Positions 52,772-60,158 of a stretch of 60,158 nucleotides of DNA are shown in pieces. A model generated the notes under the pieces. That model saw only the letters and a list, made by a program, of their open reading frames with translations. It had not been told where the DNA came from and ran no database searches. Source of the stretch: Prevotellaceae bacterium UBA6417. Lineage in GTDB: Bacteria; Bacteroidota; Bacteroidia; Bacteroidales; Bacteroidaceae. Both the position numbers and the translations under genes were made by a program. Location: positions 1 to 60,158 of the forward strand of contig DJPH01000009.1 in the NCBI GenBank assembly GCA_002439755.1. Reading direction: 5' to 3'. The stretch's first letter is position 1. Each line of letters starts with the position of its first letter.

Positions 52772-52966
52772 AAAGATGTGTACAGCTTGTGCGTGCGATG
52801 TGTACAGATCGCAGGGTGCAATGTGCCGCATTGCAGGGTGCGATGTGTACAGATCGTAATATGCGATGTGTACAGATCGCAGGCTACGATGTGCCGCATT
52901 GCAAGGTGCGATGTGTACAGACTGCAAGGTGCAATATGTACAGACTGCATGATGCATCCTGCAAAG
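52772..52966. repeat. Tandem array of 22-23 bp palindromic units
   Basis: Eight units and a partial ninth begin at 52772, 52795, 52818, 52840, 52863, 52886, 52908, 52931 and 52954. The common form is GCGATGTGTACAGATCGC followed by AGGGT or a variant; units at 52818 and 52886 carry GTGCCGCATTGC in place of the TGTACAG core. Each unit is an imperfect palindrome. In the unit at 52818 both arms differ together (GCAATG with CATTGC) from the GCGAT with ATCGC form. The array ends at the stop of the receiver/PPDK-like gene, which runs on the opposite strand. Confidence 0.88.
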
Positions 52967-52968
52967 TC

Positions 52969-55953
52969 TTAGAAATCACTTCCTTGCAAAGGCTTATCCA
53001 TTCCGGGTTTGAACACCACTCCAATGCCGCGCCTTCCATCCATCTTGACTACGAGAGGCGAATCGAAATGCACGACACGCAGGTATTGGCTTTCCCACAC
53101 GGCAGGCTGTTCGTTGAGGAATGCTTCGTCAAACCAGCCTTCACCCTTGAAAGGATTGATGGTGAAATAGCCTACACCGAAAGATGTCATGTTCTGGAAA
53201 AAGTGGGTTCCCTGGCTCGGCTCTATGCGATAGTTCTTGAAACCACACTCGGTGATCACTCCGGCCTGACTTATCTGAGGCCACTTGACGGGTATGCCGA
53301 GATAGGGATCACTGCTACCCCAACGGCCGGGTCCTACAAGTATGTAGTTGCGGCCTTCGTCACAATAACGCCGGTTGATTTTCTCTATGTCGTAAGCTAT
53401 CAGTTGATTGTTCATCTGGCTGAACTGATTGCTCTTTACGTAGACTACATCTGTTATGTCTGAAACTATGCCATGCCCGAGCGAGCTGTCTGACTGAAGG
53501 ATGGTGGATTGGCGGGGGACCAAGGTGAGATCTTCGTTGAGCACCTCTTTGTTGTCGACTATCGGACGTATCTGCAACAGGTAGAAAGTGGCCTGACGGT
53601 TGTCGTTGTCGAAACGCACGGCAAACTCTATCTCTACAGGCCGTCCCATCTCTTTCTGCCCTATGGCAAGCAGTTGGTCGATGGTTGAGGCAACGGGAAA
53701 CACGTCGTGCTGAAGTACATTGACAAATGACACTATCTTCCTTCCCCCGTCATAGTAACCGTCGCGAATAACCTGGTCATAGGGGTCGAACGTTGACGAA
53801 ATAAACTTCAACGTTCCATCCTCATCGGCATCCTTAAGGTTGAGCTTCAGCAGGTTGAATCCGTCGTTCACCGTAAGTTCCTTATCCATACTGGCAAGGT
53901 CGAGAGCATAGAACTGGGTCTGCGTTTCGCGCAAGGCAAGGTCGAGAGTACTCATCTGCAACACACTGTGTGGGTGACGTGGAGAGAAATGTAGTGTACG
54001 ACCTCCATCGACAATGTACTTGCCCAACCCCAGAGCTATGTCGGCAATACCATCCTCGGCCTTTTCATCACCGATGGGATAAAAGTTGAGCGAACGTGCA
54101 ACACCCGACATGTTGGGATAGAAACGGCCGTTGTGAGCCGTGCCCACTGCCTCTTGTATGACTACAGCCATCTTTTCCTGATCTATCAGATTGGAGGTTG
54201 CCTGCATGTAAGTTTTGCTTTGGCGGAAAAACGTAGAGGCATAGACAGCCTTGACAGCAGAACAAACGGCATCTAACTGCTTTTGGGGGTCGTCGGTCTT
54301 CGGCACCATATAGGTGGAATATACGCCGGCAAAAGGCTGGTAGTGTGAGTCTTCCAGCATGCTGGACGAACGCACTGCAACGGGTCCCTGCACAACTTCC
54401 ATCAAAGCCATCACGTCACCGCGCACCTCAGAAGGCAGGCGTGCATTTAGGAATGCATGCAGTATCTCTTCGTCGTCTATATCCTGGAGGGCAATGGGAT
54501 ATAGATTGTTAGCCTCCATAAAGCGGTCGAAGATGTCGGTACATATCACAACGGTGCGGGGAATGTTCACACTCAGATTGTCGGTGTCAAGCGAAGGATA
54601 ACGCTTGATCATGCTTCCCATAAAGGCCAGACCGCGGCCCTTGCCCCCGAGCGAACCGTTGCCGATGCGTGCAAAATTGCTGTATTCGTCGAAACGGTCG
54701 CGAAGGTAAATGGCAATCGTCCCGCTGTTTTTCATCCTGCGGTATTGCACTATCAGATGAAAGATGAGACGGCGGGCCTCATCAAGATTCTTATATTCAC
54801 TCACATCGATTCTCTGCAATATCTCGGCCGGCGGAAACATGGCACGCGAATAAAAGAAACGCGAAAAGTGATTCTGCGACAGATGGTAGACAAGAGAGTC
54901 GTCGGGAATGTCGTTTATCTTATGCTGCAAGTCCCGAAGGTTGCGAATACGCATAATCTCCTTCCGCGACAACGGATTGATGATGACAAAGTCTCCGAAG
55001 CCGAAATGCAGGCTTACTTCACGCTTAAGTTCCTGAGGATAGTTCTTGGATTGCTTCCAGATGAAGGCAGCATTGAGCTGTTGGGCATAAGTGGCATTCG
55101 TAGTGTCGGACGATTCCAGAATGAACGGCACTATCATCCCCGTGCGTCTCACATACTGACCAAACTTGAAGCCGGCATAGGGGTCTTTCTCTCCGCCGTT
55201 GTTTATGCTCATATCCGACACAATGCCCAGGATATGCTCCTTGTAACGTTCGAAAGTCGCCACGGCTTCTTCATAATTACGCGCAAGAAGTATCTTGGGA
55301 CGGCCGCGCATACGCAAATGACGCTGATGCTCGTTAAGCGCCTCCTTGGAAAACTCCAGGCTCTGCTCAAGCACAAACTTGTAGAGATGAGTAAGCGTTG
55401 AAGAATAAAAACGCACGGAATCCTCAACGAGCAGTATAATCTGAACGCCGGCAGTTTCGGTGTCGGCCGGAGCATTCATCTTGTCTTCAAGCAGTTTTAT
55501 GATGGCAAGAAGCAACTCTGTATTGCCCAACCAGCTGAACACATAGTCTATGGCACTCATGTCGGCCGTGGCCACCCTGCGGCTCACCTCCTTGGAAAAG
55601 GGCGAAAGCACAACAATCGGTATGGCAGGATAAGCCGACTTGATATCGGATGCAACGGCAAAAATGTCACGATGGTCCATATTGGGCATGCAGATGATCA
55701 GCTCAAAGTTGCGGCGACCGAGCATCTCAAGAGCCTCTTCCTTGGTAGAAACCTGGGTGAAACGCGGCGGCGAACTGAGGCTGAGCGAATTGTATTCGTT
55801 GAAAATCTGCTCGTCGACACGGCCGTCGTCCTCAAGTATAAAGGAATCATAGCGCGATGCTACTATAAGGATATTATAAATGCGCTGGTTCATCAAATCG
55901 GCAAAGGCCGTATCACGCAACGCAAGTTTTTTCAAATCAGGTATATTGCCCAT
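52969..55953 (-). CDS. Receiver and PEP/pyruvate-binding (PPDK N-terminal) fusion protein
   Basis: This 994-residue protein has two receiver-like domains in front. The first (about 25-155) lacks the phospho-acceptor Asp (ELIICMPN). The second (about 170-285) has VEDS and Asp247 in GIVSDMSI. A linker follows (about 290-425), then the ATP-grasp domain of PPDK/PEP synthase with NGSLGGKGRGLAFMG (about 430), GPVAVRSSSMLEDS (about 555) and LLQIRPIV (about 835). The swivelling phospho-His domain and PEP-binding TIM barrel are absent, so it cannot carry out the PPDK reaction alone. Related proteins occur in Bacteroidales. It may be a phosphotransfer sensor. Confidence 0.85.
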   Translation of the reverse strand: MGNIPDLKKLALRDTAFADLMNQRIYNILIVASRYDSFILEDDGRVDEQIFNEYNSLSLSSPPRFTQVSTKEEALEMLGRRNFELIICMPNMDHRDIFAVASDIKSAYPAIPIVVLSPFSKEVSRRVATADMSAIDYVFSWLGNTELLLAIIKLLEDKMNAPADTETAGVQIILLVEDSVRFYSSTLTHLYKFVLEQSLEFSKEALNEHQRHLRMRGRPKILLARNYEEAVATFERYKEHILGIVSDMSINNGGEKDPYAGFKFGQYVRRTGMIVPFILESSDTTNATYAQQLNAAFIWKQSKNYPQELKREVSLHFGFGDFVIINPLSRKEIMRIRNLRDLQHKINDIPDDSLVYHLSQNHFSRFFYSRAMFPPAEILQRIDVSEYKNLDEARRLIFHLIVQYRRMKNSGTIAIYLRDRFDEYSNFARIGNGSLGGKGRGLAFMGSMIKRYPSLDTDNLSVNIPRTVVICTDIFDRFMEANNLYPIALQDIDDEEILHAFLNARLPSEVRGDVMALMEVVQGPVAVRSSSMLEDSHYQPFAGVYSTYMVPKTDDPQKQLDAVCSAVKAVYASTFFRQSKTYMQATSNLIDQEKMAVVIQEAVGTAHNGRFYPNMSGVARSLNFYPIGDEKAEDGIADIALGLGKYIVDGGRTLHFSPRHPHSVLQMSTLDLALRETQTQFYALDLASMDKELTVNDGFNLLKLNLKDADEDGTLKFISSTFDPYDQVIRDGYYDGGRKIVSFVNVLQHDVFPVASTIDQLLAIGQKEMGRPVEIEFAVRFDNDNRQATFYLLQIRPIVDNKEVLNEDLTLVPRQSTILQSDSSLGHGIVSDITDVVYVKSNQFSQMNNQLIAYDIEKINRRYCDEGRNYILVGPGRWGSSDPYLGIPVKWPQISQAGVITECGFKNYRIEPSQGTHFFQNMTSFGVGYFTINPFKGEGWFDEAFLNEQPAVWESQYLRVVHFDSPLVVKMDGRRGIGVVFKPGMDKPLQGSDF

Positions 55954-56082
55954 TCAACTATGTATCTTGTGTAATTCTTGTCTAAAAGGTCTGCATGTGC
56001 CATCCCCTGCTCAATCAACAAGGACGACAGGACGCGAAATTAGTAAAATCTTTCTATAACGGACGGGAAGGCAAGCACTTTT

Positions 56083-56751
56083 TCATGATGTGCGTACTTC
56101 TGTCATGCCCTGCTCCCTGCACCAAGTCAGCACGTAGTGGGGACAGCTTATATAATGAACCGTCAAAGGATAGCAAAATCCCTTATGCAGATAAGCGGCA
56201 CGCGTACGGCCTTCCACCCCCAAACGGAATGGCGCAATGCGGATGCCGTGCATATAGTCGAGTGTAACCATGTCAAGACACTTGAACACGCTTTCCTTCA
56301 TGCTCCAGACTATAAGCGGATACCGGGTGGCATCGTCACCGGAAAGAGGCACACAGGACGCTTCGGACGGATGGACAACATGCGAAACCACACGGTCTAT
56401 ACGATGAGAAAATACTTCTATGTCAACACCTACATGCCTGAACGGATGAACGGCCAGGCACACAAAACGGTCGGTATGGGATATGCTTATCCTGCAATCA
56501 CTGCCTTCCAAATAAGGTTCTCCATTGATTCGATAACGAATTGCAGCATCCTTGCCTGCTACAACACGTAGCAAGGCTCTCACGGCAAGCCACTCAAGCT
56601 GTCTCTTTTCACTTTTGAAACGCTTCTCTGCCTCTTTCTTCAGCCGCAGCCCCCTGTCTCCGGCCAATCTGCACAGCTCATCTGCCGTCTCTTCCTGCTT
56701 CCATACGTATATACGTATGCCGTCATTCACATCTTTATAAAACAGAGACAT
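56083..56751 (-). CDS. 4'-phosphopantetheinyl transferase (Sfp-type)
   Basis: This 222-residue protein has GVDIEVFSHRIDRVVSHV (Mg site) and WSMKESVFKCLDM (WxxKEA-type), the Sfp signature. It transfers 4'-phosphopantetheine from CoA to carrier-protein Ser residues. The start MSLFYKDVND is chosen; upstream extension reads unlike the family. It follows gldE by 40 bases. Bacteroidetes often place such a gene next to gldE, and no AcpP or NRPS is nearby. Confidence 0.92.
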   Translation of the reverse strand: MSLFYKDVNDGIRIYVWKQEETADELCRLAGDRGLRLKKEAEKRFKSEKRQLEWLAVRALLRVVAGKDAAIRYRINGEPYLEGSDCRISISHTDRFVCLAVHPFRHVGVDIEVFSHRIDRVVSHVVHPSEASCVPLSGDDATRYPLIVWSMKESVFKCLDMVTLDYMHGIRIAPFRLGVEGRTRAAYLHKGFCYPLTVHYISCPHYVLTWCREQGMTEVRTS

Positions 56752-56791
56752 TATATATATACATGCTACATGACAACTGAACAACAAGGAA

Positions 56792-58033
56792 TTATTCGCT
56801 GCCGGCTTCGTCGTCAGCAAGCGGTTTAGTGTCTTCGACCGTTACTTTCACTTTGGATATGTGACGCTCATCGACTTCCAACACCTCAAACTCAAACTGC
56901 TTGAAACGAATGGTCTGGTGCTTGTTCGGAAAATCGCCGAAAAGGTCAAGCAGCAATCCGGCTATGGTATCCGCATCGCCTTCTGCATCATCAAAAAAAG
57001 TACTGTCAATGTCAAACAGCTTGCAGAAATCCTGCAATGATGTTTTGGCATCAAAGACAAACGTATTGTCGCTCAAAGCCACATAAGGCCGGCGGTCATC
57101 ATCATACTCGTCATTGATTTCACCGACTATTTCTTCGATAATGTCTTCCAGGGTCACAATGCCCGAAACACCGCCATACTCATCGATGACAACTGCAATA
57201 TGCACCTTTTTGCTTTGAAATTCGCGAAGCAAATTGTCTATCTTCTTTGTCTCGGGAACTGACAACTGCGGACGAATCAGAAAGGACCACCTGAATTTGT
57301 CAGACTTTCCCAGATATGGCAACAGGTCTTTTATGTACAATACACCCACTATATTGTCTTTCGTACCCGAATAGACCGGTACACGCGAATAGCTGTCTTC
57401 TGAAACCAAGCGCAGAACCTCCTGAAACGATGTCCTGATATCAATGTCCACAATATCAAGCCGGCTTGTCATGATATCCTTTACCGTTTCATTCCTGAAC
57501 TGAAGTATTCCCTTGAGAAGGTTTTCTTTCTTATACTTGGGTTTCTTATTATCCAGGCCCAACTTATTGCCTTCGATACGGAACGATGCCATATTACGGG
57601 CAATGAACTTACGCAAAAACACATAGAAACAGCAAAAAAGCCTGTTGACAAAGAGCGGAGCACAGCTCCTTGTATGGCTGTTCTTGTGCAAATGCACACA
57701 ATATACGTTTACGGCGGCCACCACACAGACAACAATATATAAGGAAAGAAGCACCAATAACAGCCCAACACCCGACAAGTCTGCTGCCGGCAGGCACAAA
57801 GACACGGCTATTATCCATGCCAACGCCACGAAAATACGCCCCAAAAGAACCGGAACATCATTGGTCAGAAAAAACACATTCCTTGGTTCGTCATTATTGC
57901 CTGCCTTCATGACAGGATCAAAAATACTGTCCAACTGCTCCTGTGTATCCGACCCGAACATATAGGCACGGCAAAATAAATAATCTGCCGTCAGTAAAAG
58001 CAGCACACAGAAAGACAAATATATCGGAAACAT
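56792..58033 (-). CDS. gldE: GldE-like hemolysin/CBS-domain membrane protein
   Basis: This 413-residue protein has about three N-terminal TM helices (one at 1-20 and others around 65-115), a CBS pair (about 185-310, containing DIMTSRLDIVDID and DEYGGVSGIVTLEDIIEEIVG) and a C-terminal CorC/HlyC domain (about 325-395). It belongs to the CNNM/CorC family and matches GldE, first found as a gliding-motility gene but present in non-gliding Bacteroidales. Transport of a divalent cation is plausible. It starts 3 bases after ssb. Confidence 0.88.
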   Translation of the reverse strand: MFPIYLSFCVLLLLTADYLFCRAYMFGSDTQEQLDSIFDPVMKAGNNDEPRNVFFLTNDVPVLLGRIFVALAWIIAVSLCLPAADLSGVGLLLVLLSLYIVVCVVAAVNVYCVHLHKNSHTRSCAPLFVNRLFCCFYVFLRKFIARNMASFRIEGNKLGLDNKKPKYKKENLLKGILQFRNETVKDIMTSRLDIVDIDIRTSFQEVLRLVSEDSYSRVPVYSGTKDNIVGVLYIKDLLPYLGKSDKFRWSFLIRPQLSVPETKKIDNLLREFQSKKVHIAVVIDEYGGVSGIVTLEDIIEEIVGEINDEYDDDRRPYVALSDNTFVFDAKTSLQDFCKLFDIDSTFFDDAEGDADTIAGLLLDLFGDFPNKHQTIRFKQFEFEVLEVDERHISKVKVTVEDTKPLADDEAGSE

Positions 58034-58036
58034 TAC

Positions 58037-58432
58037 TTAAAGTTTCTGTTGAAAGCCGTCATTGGTAGGCTCACCATTGCGCTTGCCGTCATTTGGAAAT
58101 GAAAATATTTCCATCTTATCAGCATAGATTTCAGTAATATAACGGGTTATACCTTTCTTGTCATCATAAGAACGGGTGCGGATTTTACCTTCGACATAAA
58201 CCTTACACCCCTTGCGCACATACTGCTCAATGCGTCTTGCAAGGTTGTTCCATGCCATCACATTGTGCCACTCGGTATGGTCAGGCACCTGCGTTCCGTT
58301 CTGAAGTGTATAGCCACGATCCGTTGTGGCAAGAGGAAATGTGGCTACAACCATATTTGCATCCAAATACCTCACTTCTGGATCCTTGCCGACATTGCCC
58401 AGCAATATGACTTTGTTCAGTGTAATGGCCAT
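58037..58432 (-). CDS. ssb: Single-stranded DNA-binding protein without acidic tip
   Basis: This 131-residue SSB has the OB-fold core, NKVILLGNVGKDPEVRYLD, ATFPLATTDRGYT, TEWHNVMAW and GKIRTRSYDDKKGITRYITEIYADKM. It binds single-stranded DNA as a tetramer. The C-terminus is short and ends NGEPTNDGFQQKL, without the DDDIPF-like acidic tip that recruits partner proteins. The gene directly abuts DUF4293 upstream and is 3 bases from gldE. Confidence 0.93.
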   Translation of the reverse strand: MAITLNKVILLGNVGKDPEVRYLDANMVVATFPLATTDRGYTLQNGTQVPDHTEWHNVMAWNNLARRIEQYVRKGCKVYVEGKIRTRSYDDKKGITRYITEIYADKMEIFSFPNDGKRNGEPTNDGFQQKL

Positions 58433-58840
58433 CTATCTGATTCTATCGGCGGCGCGCACCATTTTCTCGTCTTTCAGGATAGCTCTGCGCGCCATTATAT
58501 TGAAAAAGGCAGCGACAAAAGGAAGAAACACCATGATGTTTCCTGCCCAGAAACTCGATGACGCCATATATGAAATGATGCCGACAATCAAGTATGCCAA
58601 CAAAATGAGCAAAGAAGAGCATCGTGCCAGCTTAGCCTGACGCAAGCGGTTCTTGAACTGGAATATACAGATTGCCGACACAATGGCCGACAAGAATGTC
58701 AGCACACTGAAAGCCAGTGCCTCCCAACCTCCGCACACACCTTCCTTGCTGCCGATGACACAGGACAGGCCATATACAGCACTTATTGTCAGCAATACCG
58801 TTGCCAGCAACAGGTATACGGTTTGGATTCTCTGAATCAT
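58433..58840 (-). CDS. DUF4293 membrane protein
   Basis: This 135-residue protein has four hydrophobic helices (starting near residues 6, 40, 75 and 95). The start MIQRIQTVYLLLATV is chosen because it matches the family start; the frame is open for 28 residues upstream, which overlap the previous gene. DUF4293 is a Bacteroidetes-restricted family of unknown function. It sits between the omega-like gene and ssb with no gap. Confidence 0.85.
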   Translation of the reverse strand: MIQRIQTVYLLLATVLLTISAVYGLSCVIGSKEGVCGGWEALAFSVLTFLSAIVSAICIFQFKNRLRQAKLARCSSLLILLAYLIVGIISYMASSSFWAGNIMVFLPFVAAFFNIMARRAILKDEKMVRAADRIR

Positions 58841-58847
58841 GCGTCGG

Positions 58848-59186
58848 TTACTTGTCGAAGCGATCTCGTTCCTCTGCCGGATTGCGGAAATAGATTTTCC
58901 CATCGAGAAATTCCTGTTCGGCAATCAAGGTCGGCTTTGGCATACGTTCGTAATAGCGGCTGATCTCTATCTGTTCACGATTTTCAAATTCTTCATCCAG
59001 TGAATCGTTCTTCGTTCCAAACTCGCGGAGTTTGTTGGCTAAGTCGTTTTTGATTTCACTGGTTATCTGATTGGCACGCTTGCTCATTATGACAACACTT
59101 TCATAAATATTGCCTGTAGGCTCGCTGAAATCCATCAGATTGTGCGTCACTGTAGTTGTAGGCGCATTGATTTTTTTGTAATTCAT
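58848..59186 (-). CDS. rpoZ: RNA polymerase omega-like subunit
   Basis: This 112-residue protein has an omega-like core, SVVIMSKRANQITSEIKNDL, and a longer acidic C-terminal tail (FENREQIEISRYYERMPKP...). In Bacteroidetes this family is annotated as the omega subunit, which helps assemble beta' into RNA polymerase. It is located 25 bases after bamD, the usual neighbour in the phylum. Confidence 0.85.
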   Translation of the reverse strand: MNYKKINAPTTTVTHNLMDFSEPTGNIYESVVIMSKRANQITSEIKNDLANKLREFGTKNDSLDEEFENREQIEISRYYERMPKPTLIAEQEFLDGKIYFRNPAEERDRFDK

Positions 59187-59211
59187 CGTTTATGTCAATA
59201 TGATATGGTTC

Positions 59212-60036
59212 TTATTTGATAGCCTTTTGGGCTTTCTCATAGATTTTTTTTGCTTCGTCCATATACTTCGACTTAGGATATTCGTTGACAAAGCCATAGT
59301 ATTCGTCTATGGCATCGTTGTAACGATCCTTCATCTTCGATTCTATACTGCGCACGGCCAAATCATATTTAGCGCGAAGTATCAATATCGAGAAGTCCTC
59401 TTTGCGACGCGTATACGGGTAGTCGCGTATGGCATTCTGCGCGGTGATAATCGCTGCCTCATAATTACTGCCTCCCATGGTGCAGTTACCAAAATAATCG
59501 CCCAAGTTGTAATACAACTGTGCCGACAGATATTCTTTCTCCACCAATTTGTCCTGCAAATCGAATATCAGCTTGCGTGCCTCGGCAGCAAATTTGGATT
59601 GAGGGTAAGCTTCTATGAAGTTTTGAAATTCGGTGACGGCATTATAAGTTGCAGTCTGATCGAGACTCGGCTCAACAGTGCTGAGAAACAAAGACATTCC
59701 GCTGTAAAAATAGGCCTCTTCTACATGAATGCCGCTCGTATATGTCGTATAATACTTACTGAAATAATCGTTGGCAGCTACCATATCGCCACTGTTATAC
59801 TTGCACATTCCCAATAAAAAGAGCGATTCGTCACTTTTATCGGTTCCTTTCATTGAGGCAAGCACATCGTTCAGCAACAAAGAGGCATTCTCATATTTGC
59901 CTCTCATAAAATACTGCTTCGCCACTTCGTACTTATAGTCGGCATCACTGCTTTTCATCACTTTGTTAATGTTGGCACATGATGCAAACATCATGGCCGC
60001 CATTGCGCACAGCAGTAGTTGTTTTGTCACTTTCAT
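59212..60036 (-). CDS. bamD: Outer-membrane assembly lipoprotein BamD
   Basis: This 274-residue lipoprotein starts MKVTKQLLLCAMAAMMFASC, with lipobox FASC, then tetratricopeptide repeats (about 35-260) with helix pairs such as YEVAKQYFMRGKYENASLLL and DEYYGFVNEYPKSKYMDEA. It helps the BAM complex insert beta-barrel proteins. The start is chosen for the signal peptide and the promoter, which lies 24 bases upstream; the open frame goes on further. It is the first of a run of genes on the - strand. Confidence 0.93.
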   Translation of the reverse strand: MKVTKQLLLCAMAAMMFASCANINKVMKSSDADYKYEVAKQYFMRGKYENASLLLNDVLASMKGTDKSDESLFLLGMCKYNSGDMVAANDYFSKYYTTYTSGIHVEEAYFYSGMSLFLSTVEPSLDQTATYNAVTEFQNFIEAYPQSKFAAEARKLIFDLQDKLVEKEYLSAQLYYNLGDYFGNCTMGGSNYEAAIITAQNAIRDYPYTRRKEDFSILILRAKYDLAVRSIESKMKDRYNDAIDEYYGFVNEYPKSKYMDEAKKIYEKAQKAIK

Positions 60037-60059
60037 TGGTTTAAAACAAAATCCGAGTG

Positions 60060-60067
60060 CAAAGATA
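60060..60067 (-). promoter_or_regulatory. bamD operon promoter (-7 element)
   Basis: CAAAGATA reads TATCTTTG on the - strand, with a short predicted leader before the bamD ATG at 60036. Confidence 0.7.
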
Positions 60068-60158
60068 ACATTTTTATGATTAACGCGCAATAGCTTCGAC
60101 AAGGTCTTTTCACCTTTGGCTGTCATCTGTTTCACTTGTAGAGTCCAACAACAAGTGC

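Noticed and set aside
52652..52957. Small gene on the - strand across the repeats and the tRNA-Ala
   Set aside because: Its C-terminal peptide EHTGLEPATS is the reverse complement of tRNA-Ala, a well-known false annotation, and the rest is repeat DNA.

Overview
The window is a chromosomal segment of a member of the Bacteroidetes, most likely order Bacteroidales and Prevotella-like. The support is consistent: a Bacteroidetes -7 promoter element (TAnnTTTG) lies a short way upstream of many start codons; the stop-to-start layout and gene content (fused MurF-alanine racemase, stand-alone AICAR transformylase, GldE, GSCFA protein, DUF4295 and COX24-like tiny basic proteins, HtpG, EpsG/Wza/Wzz exopolysaccharide genes) are typical of this phylum; and the tmRNA and tRNAs do not encode the final CCA. 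The genus is an inference.

Left edge, 1-2.3 kb: an accessory patch with a Gly/Cys-rich orphan protein that has a double-glycine-like leader, and a GC-rich tyrosine recombinase. 2.3-5.7 kb: thrS-infC-rpmI-rplT translation operon. 5.8-7.6 kb (+): a YigZ/IMPACT protein whose GTG start sits almost on its promoter, and a clostripain-like lipoprotein. 7.7-17.1 kb (-): AICAR transformylase with a tiny basic protein, rpmB-rpmG-DUF4295, map-tsaD-cinA, a glucosaminidase/LysM hydrolase, murF-alr and a GSCFA protein. 17.2-22.9 kb (+): dxs-trkA-trkH-manA, tightly overlapping. 23.1-29.6 kb (-): a compact five-gene exopolysaccharide operon. 29.7-30.4 kb: tmRNA and tRNA-Val. 30.6-36.3 kb (+): GH43 lipoprotein, then ftsK-lolA-trxB-ptp. 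36.3-38.3 kb (-): family-2 glycosyltransferase and an rRNA methyltransferase. 38.5-43.1 kb (+): HU, a 29-residue basic protein, RNase G, then htpG.

43.2-46.5 kb (-) is a DpnII-like GATC restriction-modification island, AT-rich and inserted between htpG and glmM. It encodes a DpnA-like methyltransferase, a DpnII-like endonuclease, an additional small PD-(D/E)XK nuclease-like protein not present in the classical operon, and a Dam/DpnM-type methyltransferase broken by several frameshifts. 46.6-52.4 kb (-): glmM operon with two secreted proteins, then DUF2520-kdsC-maf-yrdC. 52.6 kb: tRNA-Ala. 53-60 kb (-): bamD, an omega-like RNA polymerase subunit, DUF4293, ssb, gldE, a phosphopantetheinyl transferase and a large receiver/PEP-synthase-like fusion.

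The most unusual non-coding signals are degenerate tandem arrays with a 22-23 bp period. One (40760-40957) lies upstream of htpG. The other (52772-52966) lies between tRNA-Ala and the receiver/PPDK gene; its units are imperfect palindromes and in some units the arms change together. A smaller set of AAAGGGAGCAAAT repeats (about 21 bp period plus an inverted copy) follows the GH43 gene and recurs near 23.0 kb. These, the broken GATC methylase with an intact nuclease, the extra nuclease, and the SSB without an acidic tip are the best candidates for follow-up.
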